Shown here: positions 17,997 to 26,381 of the stretch, in pieces | Layout of the letters: the number at the start of each line of letters is the position of its first letter | Position numbering within the stretch: position 1 is the first letter of the stretch | Assembly (NCBI GenBank): GCA_022616415.1 | Contig: JAKEEU010000296.1 | Coordinates: 19,879-83,878, forward strand | From: Candidatus Zhuqueibacterota bacterium | GTDB taxonomy: Bacteria > Zhuqueibacterota > Zhuqueibacteria > Zhuqueibacterales > Zhuqueibacteraceae | Direction of reading: 5' to 3' | Length of the DNA stretch: 64,000 bases | Translations under genes and position numbers: made by a program | The notes under the pieces: model-generated | Databases searched by the model: none | What the model saw: only the letters and a program-made list of their open reading frames with translations | Told to the model about the DNA's origin: nothing

Positions 17997-18260
17997 AGCT
18001 TTTCTTTCAATTAAATGCCGTTGCGGAAAAACACCCGACGGGCGAAACCATCCTGGAATTTCTTTGCTGTAAAATTATCGACCGTTGCTATCAGCCCAAG
18101 CGGACAATTTTCTTACTTTCAAACTTACGTTTTATGCCCGCTACAACTGAACATAAAATCAATGAACTGTTTCCTGCGAACGCAGCTTGCAAGCTCTTTC
18201 ACGTATCGAACATTCGGCTCCTGAAGGCTACGCCCGCAGGGAGCTACTACAAACCACGCT

Positions 18261-19559
18261 TTACTCCGAGACCAAATCAGGGTAAAGCGGAAAGCGTTTG
18301 CAAAGATCGAGCACCTGATCGCTCACGCGCTCCAAAACCGCTTCGTTGTTGATGTCCGACAAAATCTTGTCCATCAAAAACGCCACTTCGCGCATTTCGT
18401 TTTCTTTCATGCCGCGCGTGGTCAGAGCCGGCGTGCCGATGCGAATGCCGCTGGTCACGGTCGGCGATTGCGGATCATCGGGCACCATGTTTTTGTTCAC
18501 GGTGATGCCGGCCGCTTCAAGCGCGGCTTCCGCATCTTTGCCGGTCAACTCGCGATTGCGCAGATCAACCAGCATGAGATGCGTGTCGGTGCCGCCGGAG
18601 ACGATGTCGTAGCCGAGATCGATCAATTTCTTCGCCATCATCTGAGCGTTCTTGATGACCTGCCGGGAGTATTCCACAAAATCGTCCCGCAAGGCTTCTT
18701 TGAACGCCACCGCTTTCGCGGCAATCACGTGCATCAACGGGCCGCCTTGAAAACCGGGAAATACATTCGAGTCGACGATCTCCGACCATTTCTTCGCGCG
18801 GCCTTTCGGCGTGGCAATGCCGATATCGTTCTCTTCGTCGTTGCCGATGAGAATCATGCCGCCGCGCGGGCCGCGCAACGTCTTGTGCGTCGTGGTGGTC
18901 ACGAGGTGGCAATGCGGCAACGGGCTTTTCAACAGTTTGACGGCGATCAATCCTGCCGGGTGCGCTATATCCGCCACAACTTTGGCGCCGATTTCGTCCG
19001 CAATCTCGCGAAACGCCGGATAATCAAATTCGCGCGAATACGCGCTGGCGCCGACGATGATGAGCTTGGGTTTTTCGCGGCGCGCCACTTCGCGAACCTG
19101 ATTCATATCAACGCGGCCGGTTTCGCGGTTGACCCCATACGAGACGATGCGAAACAACTTGCCGGAAAAATTGACCGGACTGCCATGCGTCAGATGGCCG
19201 CCGTGCGCGAGATTCATGCCGAGCACGGTGTCGCCCGGCTTGAGAAAAGCAAAATACGCCGCGATGTTGGCCTGGCTGCCCGAATGCGGCTGCACGTTGG
19301 CGTGCTCGGCGTCGAACAACCGGCAGGCCCTTTGGCGCGCCAGGTCTTCAACCTGATCGACGTACTCGCAGCCGCCGTAATAACGTTTGCCAGGATAGCC
19401 CTCGGCGTATTTGTTGGTCATGGGCTGCCCCATGGCTTCGAGCACCGCGCGGCTGACGTGATTTTCCGAGGCGATGAGCTCGAGCTTGTGATTTTGCCGC
19501 TCGATCTCGCCGACTATCGCGCGATGCACTTCCGGATCAACTTGCGCCAAACGACTCAC
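18261..19559 (-). CDS. glyA: Serine hydroxymethyltransferase
   Basis: PLP enzyme that interconverts serine and glycine with tetrahydrofolate. The start is GTG 19559, chosen because AGGAGG lies 6 bases upstream; this gives 432 aa, the usual size (an ATG at 19604 would add 15 arginine-rich residues). Motifs: ELIASENHVSRAV near the N-terminus, YAEGYPGKRYYGGCEYVD, GAKVVADIAHPAGLIAV, and the PLP lysine in VTTTTHKTLRGPRGG. The 265 bases downstream, before nrdR, contain only degenerate repeat sequence (for example CTCCTGAAGGCTACGCCCG at about 18211). Confidence 0.97.
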   Translation of the reverse strand: MSRLAQVDPEVHRAIVGEIERQNHKLELIASENHVSRAVLEAMGQPMTNKYAEGYPGKRYYGGCEYVDQVEDLARQRACRLFDAEHANVQPHSGSQANIAAYFAFLKPGDTVLGMNLAHGGHLTHGSPVNFSGKLFRIVSYGVNRETGRVDMNQVREVARREKPKLIIVGASAYSREFDYPAFREIADEIGAKVVADIAHPAGLIAVKLLKSPLPHCHLVTTTTHKTLRGPRGGMILIGNDEENDIGIATPKGRAKKWSEIVDSNVFPGFQGGPLMHVIAAKAVAFKEALRDDFVEYSRQVIKNAQMMAKKLIDLGYDIVSGGTDTHLMLVDLRNRELTGKDAEAALEAAGITVNKNMVPDDPQSPTVTSGIRIGTPALTTRGMKENEMREVAFLMDKILSDINNEAVLERVSDQVLDLCKRFPLYPDLVSE

Positions 19560-19644
19560 GTTTTTCCTCCTCCTTCTTCTATAATCTACCGAACCACGAT
19601 TCATCCACTTCGATTGTTTTTTTTGTGCGAAGCAAGATCGGGGT

Positions 19645-21003
19645 TCAGTAAATCCATTGATAGCAGGGACCGGCAGCCTTCACCTTGCCCTTGTTCATAA
19701 AACGATCCTCTTTATTGGGGATCGAGGCCTCGAGAAATTTGAGGCGTTGGCGAGCTTCCGTCCTTGTTGCCAAATCCTGCAAAGCTTTCTCATATTGAAA
19801 ATAAGCCAGCTCGTAAACGAGCTTGTCGTCAAATTCGATTTTGCCCTTTTGGGCCACGCATTTGTCGGCGCACGTTTCATAAACCAGGCCGAGGGCCATG
19901 TAGGCCGCGCCATATTTGCCATCCACCACGAGCGCCTTATTTGCGAAGCGCCGCGCCGCCGGGACTTCGCCAAGCTCGCGATAGCAGTTGGCGATTTTCA
20001 CCAAAACTTTTTTGTCATCCGCTTTCGCGGCGACGATTTGCTCGTAGGTTTTGAGGGCGTCGCGATAATGGCTTAGGCGCACCTGCGCATCACCCAACAT
20101 CTCGAGCGCCAGCAGATCGCCGGGAACTAGCTTGTTGAAACGCGGCAGCAGTTCGACGACTTTCTCATAAGCCTGGCGGTTGAAATGGGCCTGCGCCAGA
20201 TCGAAGATGATGCGCGTATCGTTGGGATTTTGCGTCAGAGCTTTCTCCATGCTCTCCAATGCCGCGTCTTCCTTGCCGGTGGCTTTGTAGAGCGTGGACA
20301 AAGTCTTGCGAACTTCCGCGTCTGCCGGATTCAACGAGAGAATCTTTTCGCACGCGGCAATGGCCTTGTCGTATTGATTGTTGCGCACGTACAAATTCGC
20401 CATGCGCCGGTAGTCGTCTTCGGTCGCGGCGCCGAGCGGTATAATGCGCTCGTATTCCACCAGCGCCAGATCGAGCTGCGCGCGCGCCGCCAGCAGTTGC
20501 GCCAGATTGCGGCGCAAGCTCGCGTCGTCGGGAAGGATTTTTACGCCAAGCTCATACACGAGCTGCGCGCTATCCGGCTGGTTGAGCTGCAGATAAGTTT
20601 GGCCGAGATAATCAAACACCTGCGGAAATCTTCGGCTTGCCGTCGGCTGCTTTGCTTTTGGCTTTTCTGCGGTTTCAGTCGCCGTGCTCGTGCCGTTGTG
20701 ATTGGTCGTCGATGATGACGATTGAACCGTATCCATTTCGACAACTTTCCAGAAATAACGCGGCACATGGGCATAGCGCCGATGGCGATAATGCTGAAAG
20801 CCGAAGCTCCAATTCCTGTTAAGCTCGACTTCATAAGCCGCGCGCGCCAGAGAATCTTGCACGGCTTGCGCGTGTTCTCCCCCCTTTTTCATTTTTTTAT
20901 TCTTATCCTGGCCGTGCGCCGCGTCAGCAAATCGCATCGAACACGCGAGCAAAAAAATCAGCGCGAGTCCGACAAAATAAAAATACGAAAATAATTTCCG
21001 CAT
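19645..21003 (-). CDS. Exported tetratricopeptide-repeat protein
   Basis: 452 aa from ATG 21003 (10 residues shorter than the longest frame, so that the signal peptide MRKLFSYFYFVGLALIFLLA is terminal). After a charged linker there are about seven TPR units, e.g. PQVFDYLGQTYLQLNQPDSA, RRMANLYVRNNQYDKAIAAC, RKTLSTLYKATGKEDAALES, LGDAQVRLSHYRDALKTYEQ, AYMALGLVYETCADKCVAQK. TPRs are scaffolds for protein-protein contacts; in this setting (outer-membrane protein and lipoprotein genes next) a periplasmic assembly role is possible but unproven. Confidence 0.75.
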   Translation of the reverse strand: MRKLFSYFYFVGLALIFLLACSMRFADAAHGQDKNKKMKKGGEHAQAVQDSLARAAYEVELNRNWSFGFQHYRHRRYAHVPRYFWKVVEMDTVQSSSSTTNHNGTSTATETAEKPKAKQPTASRRFPQVFDYLGQTYLQLNQPDSAQLVYELGVKILPDDASLRRNLAQLLAARAQLDLALVEYERIIPLGAATEDDYRRMANLYVRNNQYDKAIAACEKILSLNPADAEVRKTLSTLYKATGKEDAALESMEKALTQNPNDTRIIFDLAQAHFNRQAYEKVVELLPRFNKLVPGDLLALEMLGDAQVRLSHYRDALKTYEQIVAAKADDKKVLVKIANCYRELGEVPAARRFANKALVVDGKYGAAYMALGLVYETCADKCVAQKGKIEFDDKLVYELAYFQYEKALQDLATRTEARQRLKFLEASIPNKEDRFMNKGKVKAAGPCYQWIY

Positions 21004-21111
21004 GAGAAAAATTTTATAAAATGGGCTCGACAATTATTCAGTTTCTGGAATAGTTTTGCCCAAAATCGTTTTGCCTTTTTTTGGTGCCGTAAGAAAAGTG
21101 GCCGGCCTTCA

Positions 21112-22323
21112 TTATCTTCTCGGCCCGCGCTGAAACCAGCGCTCGCTGCCGACGATCGCGGCGCGGATCATCACGATTTTCTCTTCGGCGACGTTACTCG
21201 ACAAGCTGCCGCGTTTGCCGATCTCTAAAGCCAGATCGATACGATTATAGCCACTGGTGAACGGCAACCCCAATCCGAGCGTCACCGTCCACTCGTTGAT
21301 TTTCTTTCCCGCCGGTTCTTCATAAGGCAATTGCCGAAAGGCGCCGCCCACCCGATAGCTCAAGCGCTTGAAATAACCCGCGAGTGCGTCAAAGCTGGGC
21401 GTGGCTTCGATGCCGAAGCCGAGATCGAAACTATCGACGCCGCGCTCGCCGAAAAATTCCTCCGGCTTGACCGTGCTCCAGCGTTGCGTGCGCCAATCCG
21501 CACCGAACAGCCAATGGCGATTTGGCGCGTAACCCACACCGAGGCCCCACCACAGAGGCAGTTTCAGCTTGCTCTCGCTTGTATCGCTGGTGAATCCGGT
21601 AATGGCCGTCAACTCGGTTCCGACGCTCAGCCGGGTTGGCAAGCCGGTCGCAGCGCCGAGCATCCATTTGCCAAGCTGGGTTTGCGCCCCCAAATGCAAG
21701 CCAACGCCGGTCACGTGATTATTCGTCACATCTTCGGTGTTGCGCAGCGCGTCGGAGGTGAAATTGACTCTCCAGACGCGATTGATGCGGCCAAAATAGA
21801 AATCAGCCGTCAGGCCCGCGCGCACCGCGCTGAAAGTTCCCGCAAAAGCCAAATAGAATTCATTCAGGCCGCCGGTGCCGCGCAAGATTTCAACATACGA
21901 GACGGCGCTGTCACCCTTGCTTTGGTTGAACTCGAATTCGCTGCGGCTATAAGGCTGGATGCCGAACGCGAAGACGTAACCGCGTTTCACCGGAAAAGCG
22001 AGACTGAGGCTGTTTATGTTCGCCTCGCGAAACAGGCCGTTGGTACCGCGCAGATCAACGCTGGCGCGCTCGTAAAGAAAATCGCCTTGAATGCGGGTGA
22101 GATTCAACTTGCCCATCGTCGCTGGGTTGAGAAAATAGGCATAAACCGTGTCAGTCCCTGCCAGGCCGATGCCGCCCATGCCGATCGACCTGACGCCATC
22201 CCGGTAGCGCAACAAACCGATGCCGTGCCGGGAATAAATGGATTGGGCAAAGGCAGAGCCGGAGAACATCACCAGCAAAAGAATCAGGCAGCATACAAGA
22301 CGGGAAAGAATTTTCAATTTCAT
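21112..22323 (-). CDS. Outer-membrane beta-barrel protein (FadL/PorV-like)
   Basis: 403 aa. Signal peptide VCCLILLLVMFSGSAFAQ, then SIYSRHGIGLLRYRDGVRSI and GMGGIGLAGTDTVYAYFLNP. The GMGG...NPA(T) start is characteristic of FadL/PorV-type barrels in FCB-group bacteria. Alternating strands continue throughout (ITRIQGDFLYE-like, LSLAFPVKRGYVFAFGIQPY, WWGLGVGYAPNRHWLFGADW), and the C-terminus is RAAIVGSERWFQRGPRR. The cargo is unknown; PorV is a shuttle of the type IX secretion system, FadL a fatty-acid channel. It is sandwiched between the TPR protein and the lipoprotein. Confidence 0.7.
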   Translation of the reverse strand: MKLKILSRLVCCLILLLVMFSGSAFAQSIYSRHGIGLLRYRDGVRSIGMGGIGLAGTDTVYAYFLNPATMGKLNLTRIQGDFLYERASVDLRGTNGLFREANINSLSLAFPVKRGYVFAFGIQPYSRSEFEFNQSKGDSAVSYVEILRGTGGLNEFYLAFAGTFSAVRAGLTADFYFGRINRVWRVNFTSDALRNTEDVTNNHVTGVGLHLGAQTQLGKWMLGAATGLPTRLSVGTELTAITGFTSDTSESKLKLPLWWGLGVGYAPNRHWLFGADWRTQRWSTVKPEEFFGERGVDSFDLGFGIEATPSFDALAGYFKRLSYRVGGAFRQLPYEEPAGKKINEWTVTLGLGLPFTSGYNRIDLALEIGKRGSLSSNVAEEKIVMIRAAIVGSERWFQRGPRR

Positions 22324-22395
22324 AATTGGTTATGCGATAATGTTAAAACCAAGAACCCAAACCGGCAACAAACGGCCGGCTGCCAGCAACCGGCC

Positions 22396-23649
22396 TCATC
22401 TCGCCTTAGGCGGCGTGGTATACTCAATCTTCAGTTTCGGCGCGAGCGATTCGCTATTTTCGCGCGAATAAAACGCGGCGCGGGAAAGCAAAAGCGCAGG
22501 GAAATCAGGCACCAGATAAAAATATCCATAACTTTGCGGCGGGGTGCGTTCTTCGGGTGGCAGCAATACCCAGCGCTGCACCAAACTGGTTATATTAAGC
22601 TGGACCGAGGTGCTTGAGGCGCCAACCGAGATGGACTGAAAGGAGAGCAGGCTATCCAGAGGCGCTTGGAATAAATCAGCCGATTTCAGCGTATCCAAGC
22701 CGAATTTTCGCAAATCCACATAAAGCGTCAACGAGAATATATCCTCGCTATCGACAAAGACGGAATTGGCGGCATCGAATTGCAACGATAATGTGGCGCG
22801 GCTGATCGTCGCACTCTTGGGGATGGTGTCGGGGATAAATTTTCTCAGGTCGAACGACAATACGCTTTGCAAGCTTTCGCCGTTGCCCACGTACAAACGT
22901 TGAGCCGGCAGCGGCGCCAAACGTTTAAAAACGAAACCCGAAGCCGTAGCCGAACGTCGGGTCGTTATCGTCGAATCCCGATTGTTAATCCTCGTGCGCG
23001 TCGTCAATTCCAAAAACGGCTGTCTCGACGAGTTAAATCGTGACGGAAAAGTTTTGATAAAGGTTGCAGTTGGAGCTTGCAGCAACACGCCGTTCGTGTC
23101 TCTGGTGTCATCGCTCAGGGAAGAAAACCACCCCGCAACGACTTGCGGATCGAGATTGAAAGCAATCGTATCCGTGGTATCGGCTACTGTCGCAACGATT
23201 TGCTGCATATCCATCGCCGGATTGAACTGCACGGGAAAATCATTCTCGCCCCAAATGACTTCAGACGCGTTCCACGGCGTCGTGACTTGATGAACGGCGG
23301 CATCAAAACTGCCGGATTGGCCCGTGGCCTCCTCGGCGGGCAAGTGCAATCTCGCAGCGACAACCGTCCCGGAGTCCGGCAGGGGATCGAAGCGGAGCAG
23401 AACCCGGCTCTCCACGTCTTTTAAGCTGCCGAGAAACAGGAACGAGCTTCCGGCAGTATTGAGCGTCTTGCCGGCGCTTGAATCCATTCTCGCTTTTATC
23501 GAGGATTGTAAAACGTTGCCGAGGTCATCACGGTCGATCAAATCCGTATTGCCGGAAATCGGCGTATCCTTGCTGCAAGCGAGTGAGAACAACATACCAA
23601 ACAGTAAAAAGCCAAACAGCGGCACAGCCGTTTTTTTCATATTATGCAT
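22396..23649 (-). CDS. Lipoprotein with DNRLRE-like beta-sandwich domains
   Basis: About 417 aa; starts at ATG 23649 or ATG 23640. The signal is MKKTAVPLFGFLLFGMLFSL with the lipobox SLAC. The mature protein has two similar halves of the DNRLRE type: LLRFDPLPDSGTVVAARLHL with VTTPWNASEVIWGEND, and LSFDLRKFIPDTIPKSATIS with LNITSLVQRW. It ends in the strand APKLKIEYTTPP. These domains occur in secreted adhesins or carbohydrate-binding proteins. Likely surface or outer-membrane associated; ligand unknown. It is encoded upstream of the barrel protein, probably in one unit. Confidence 0.65.
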   Translation of the reverse strand: MHNMKKTAVPLFGFLLFGMLFSLACSKDTPISGNTDLIDRDDLGNVLQSSIKARMDSSAGKTLNTAGSSFLFLGSLKDVESRVLLRFDPLPDSGTVVAARLHLPAEEATGQSGSFDAAVHQVTTPWNASEVIWGENDFPVQFNPAMDMQQIVATVADTTDTIAFNLDPQVVAGWFSSLSDDTRDTNGVLLQAPTATFIKTFPSRFNSSRQPFLELTTRTRINNRDSTITTRRSATASGFVFKRLAPLPAQRLYVGNGESLQSVLSFDLRKFIPDTIPKSATISRATLSLQFDAANSVFVDSEDIFSLTLYVDLRKFGLDTLKSADLFQAPLDSLLSFQSISVGASSTSVQLNITSLVQRWVLLPPEERTPPQSYGYFYLVPDFPALLLSRAAFYSRENSESLAPKLKIEYTTPPKAR

Positions 23650-23676
23650 GCGCAAAACCAAACTCCCTGAGATAGT

Positions 23677-24957
23677 TTAATTCATTTTATCAAGGCCGCG
23701 TCGCCAAACCACGCGGCCTTTTTTAATCATCTGTTGAACGCGATTCACGGCGAAATGGTATGGAATTTCTTCAACGCTTTCGGCGTCCCAAATCACCGCG
23801 TCTGCTTGTTTGCCAACTTCAAGCGAGCCGATCCGGTTCCCCATCGCCAAAGCGTGCGCGGCGTGCAGTGTTGCCGTTGTCAAAGCCTCCGCCGGCGTCA
23901 TGCGCAACTGCAAGCAAGCCAGCGTCATGATCATCGGCAAGCTCTCGGTCATACACGTGCCAGGGTTGAAATCGGTGGCAATCGCCACCGGCAAACCGGC
24001 GGCGATCATCGCGCGCGCCTCGGCATATTTCGCCGCGCGGATAAAAAAATCCGCGCCGGGCAGCAGCACCGGCACCACGCCGCTTTTTCGCAAGCGGTCA
24101 AAAAGCGCAGGCGGCGTAAATTCGAGGTGGTCCGCCGAGACGGCGCCAAGCTCGATCGCCACTTCCGCGCCGCCACTCGCGGTGAGCTGATCCGCATGAA
24201 TTTTGGGCCGCAAGCCGGCCGCCAACGCCGCGTGCAAAATCCGTCGCGATTCTGCCGCGTTGAAAACATGGTCTTCGCAAAACACATCGGCAAATTGCGC
24301 CAACTGCCGTTGCGCCACGACCGGGATCATCTCATGAATGACCAAATCGATATAGTCGTAGCGGCGTTCGCGAAACTCGTCCGGCACTTCATGGGCGCCG
24401 AGAAAAGTCGGCACGATTTCCACCGCATGCCGCGCGGCGGCTTGTTGCAAAATCTCGAGCGACATCAGCTCATGTTCGAGAGAAAGACCGTATCCGCTCT
24501 TGGCCTCTATTGTTGTCGTGCCGTATTCGAGGAACGTATCGAGCCGCCGCATCACACGGCTCAATACCGCATCAGTATCAGCCTGCCGCAGATCGCGCAC
24601 GCTGTAGCGAATGCCGCCACCCGCAGCAGAAATTTCTTTATAGGTTTTGCCCTGCACCCGTTGCACAAACTCGTGCGCGCGTAGGTTGAAAAACACCGGA
24701 TGCGTGTGGCAATCAACCAAACCTGGTGTGAGCAAACGCTTGCCCGCATCCAACTGCTCACACGCCGGCAGCCCTTCAACGACTTCTTGCTCTTTGCCAA
24801 CGCGCACGATATGCCCGTTCTCGCAATACAGCGCCGCCGGAAAAATCTCGCTGAGCTGCCAATTCGGCGCGCCGTCGGTCGAAGCAACGGGCGTAGCGAG
24901 TCGGGCGTTGTAGATGAGAAGCGATTCTGTGTTCGTAGTAATCGCTTTAGCGATCAT
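23677..24957 (-). CDS. hutI: Imidazolonepropionase
   Basis: 426 aa amidohydrolase, third step of histidine degradation (imidazolonepropionate to formiminoglutamate). Metal and active-site motifs: TPGLVDCHTHPVFFNLRAHE, EAKSGYGLSLEHELMSLEIL, VPTFLGAHEVP, KIHADQLTASGGAEVAIELG, SADHLEF and the Asp in AIATDFNPGTCMTESLP. Cytosolic, with one zinc or iron expected. hutU lies about 1.4 kb upstream on the same strand but is separated by three small unrelated genes; hutH is not in the window. Confidence 0.97.
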   Translation of the reverse strand: MIAKAITTNTESLLIYNARLATPVASTDGAPNWQLSEIFPAALYCENGHIVRVGKEQEVVEGLPACEQLDAGKRLLTPGLVDCHTHPVFFNLRAHEFVQRVQGKTYKEISAAGGGIRYSVRDLRQADTDAVLSRVMRRLDTFLEYGTTTIEAKSGYGLSLEHELMSLEILQQAAARHAVEIVPTFLGAHEVPDEFRERRYDYIDLVIHEMIPVVAQRQLAQFADVFCEDHVFNAAESRRILHAALAAGLRPKIHADQLTASGGAEVAIELGAVSADHLEFTPPALFDRLRKSGVVPVLLPGADFFIRAAKYAEARAMIAAGLPVAIATDFNPGTCMTESLPMIMTLACLQLRMTPAEALTTATLHAAHALAMGNRIGSLEVGKQADAVIWDAESVEEIPYHFAVNRVQQMIKKGRVVWRRGLDKMN

Positions 24958-25002
24958 ATGCTGCCCACTTACGAAATTATATCACTACAATAATTCCAAT
25001 TA

Positions 25003-25263
25003 TTAAGCAGCTACGTGAACAGTCCGTTTGCCCATTTTCAGAGCAGCTTTTAGAGTGCGTTCTGCTGCTTGCGGGATTTCGACAAACACAAAATAGCTCG
25101 ACGGATACAAATAGTCTTCACCGGATTCATCAACAACCCGAATGTAATCATCCTTAGCAGCCGACTCATCTGGCAAAACCTGGTAAACCTTCCGCAACAC
25201 CAAGTCCGGCTCGGAATCGGTTATGCAGATGACAAAACGTTTTTGTTTTTTTGGCTTTTTCAA
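25003..25263 (-). CDS. Small hypothetical protein, related to the gene at 28709
   Basis: 86 aa with a TTG start. Basic N-terminus, then a compact alpha/beta-looking sequence: VICITDSEPDLVLRKVYQVL, PDESAAKDDYIRVVDESGED, YLYPSSYFVFVEIPQAAERT. The core K.Y.V.P.E.AA..D..RV.DESG recurs in the protein at 28709-28894, so the two are paralogs. Small proteins of this type are seen in many unrelated genomes near toxin-antitoxin-like genes, but I know no function. Confidence 0.55.
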   Translation of the reverse strand: MKKPKKQKRFVICITDSEPDLVLRKVYQVLPDESAAKDDYIRVVDESGEDYLYPSSYFVFVEIPQAAERTLKAALKMGKRTVHVAA

Positions 25264-25345
25264 AATCAGTTGAATTCTTTCTCCACAACCTTTTAAGGAT
25301 TTCTAACGACGTTTTTCCCCAAGCCGCCATCTTTGCGTCCAGCGA

Positions 25346-25663
25346 TCATCGTCTTCTTTCTTGCGGAAGGTGATTTTTTTTCGAGGACGCCTTCAATATA
25401 TCGAAATTATCATCAAAGAGCATCTTTTCTTCCAGCGGCGTGAATGTGAAGAATCCTAAGATACGATTACGATCTTTCTCAGTTAAATTCGCCTTAATCA
25501 ACTTCCAAACCTTTTGATGACGTTCTTCATCCGTCAGTTCATCAAAGGCTTTTGAAATGATCCAGCCGCTGAACTTTCCCCGACCGACAGAATTTAAGCG
25601 AATTTCGCGCGGCGAAAATTCCTTCTGTAGGGCTTTTTGAACACGGGTAATTATGGTTTCCAT
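25346..25663 (-). CDS. Small protein, partner of the adjacent HEPN protein
   Basis: 105 aa: METIITRVQKALQKEFSPRE, then IRLNSVGRGKFSGWIISKAF, DELTDEERHQKVWKLIKANL and RILGFFTFTPLEEKML. The order of helix, short strands, charged helix and final FTFTPLE loosely resembles a BolA-like fold, but the BolA signature histidine is not present. The start ATG 25663 lies inside the last codons of the HEPN gene (13-base overlap), so the two are translationally coupled and probably work together. Confidence 0.6.
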   Translation of the reverse strand: METIITRVQKALQKEFSPREIRLNSVGRGKFSGWIISKAFDELTDEERHQKVWKLIKANLTEKDRNRILGFFTFTPLEEKMLFDDNFDILKASSKKNHLPQERRR

Positions 25664-26091
25664 TTTTTAACTCCAATTCGTAAAATAGTTGCAGCCATAT
25701 CAATCGCGATACGACAATTTTCTTTCAAGAAATCTCCACGAATGCCCCGATCGAGTTTCTGCCTTTTCAAACGGCGACGCAGTCGATTATTGGAGGTGTA
25801 GTGTAAATCATTTTTCCATCGTCTGGCCAGCAAGCCAAGAGATTGATAAATTTGTTCATTTTCAGTTGGGGTAACAATGAGTCCGAGTTTACTTGCATCC
25901 AATAGCATCGGTAGATTATGTGCTGCCTCGAGTATCGGATCCAAACGCGCGATATATGCCCGCAGTAAAGATTCCACTGCCACTCCAGCGGCATACAAGG
26001 CAAATGAATATTGTGCCGATTCGTAAAGTAAATTAGCATTGATCAGTCTTTCTTTTGCTGCATCAACATAGTCGGCGGCTTCGATTCGCAT
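25651..26091 (-). CDS. HEPN-domain protein
   Basis: 146 aa, helical. The first helices (AADYVDAAKERLINANLLYE, FALYAAGVAVESLLRAYIAR) match the HEPN nucleotidyltransferase-associated fold. RRWKNDLHY near residue 92 fits the Rx4-6H ribonuclease motif of catalytic HEPN toxins, although the residue after the second Arg is Trp rather than polar. GGAGAG lies about 9 bases before ATG 26091. It overlaps the 105-aa gene that follows. A toxin-antitoxin or small-RNase role is an inference; non-toxic HEPN proteins are also common. Confidence 0.65.
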   Translation of the reverse strand: MRIEAADYVDAAKERLINANLLYESAQYSFALYAAGVAVESLLRAYIARLDPILEAAHNLPMLLDASKLGLIVTPTENEQIYQSLGLLARRWKNDLHYTSNNRLRRRLKRQKLDRGIRGDFLKENCRIAIDMAATILRIGVKKWKP

Positions 26092-26381
26092 GTGGGTTTT
26101 CTCTCCAATCTGGATATACCTTAAATTTTATTTCACTTTATAGATCACGCACGAAACTTCATCTTTGCAACGGACGTTTGCCAATTTTACATCCGCCTTT
26201 TATATTTACAATAAACTTTTTTCCAATCTCGCGGCGCACTAACGTGCGCGTGTGCGGCGCTGGCGCGCTTCCACCGAAGTTAAACAAAGCCAGCAAACCT
26301 CGAACCCTTGCAAGATTTGAAAAACGTTCCGGCGCGCCAGCATACGCATAACTTGGAATTATCTTCATTGTCACAATCTCC

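Noticed and set aside
23692..23725. GGCCGCG...CGCGGCC hairpin with a T-run on the + strand
   Set aside because: It lies inside the 3' end of hutI and no + strand gene ends there; on the coding strand the run is A, so it is not a terminator for hutI.
26159..26374. 71-codon frame between hutU and the HEPN gene (minus strand)
   Set aside because: Composition looks like translated repeat (GC-rich palindromic CGCGCACG words) and there is no ribosome site or family resemblance.
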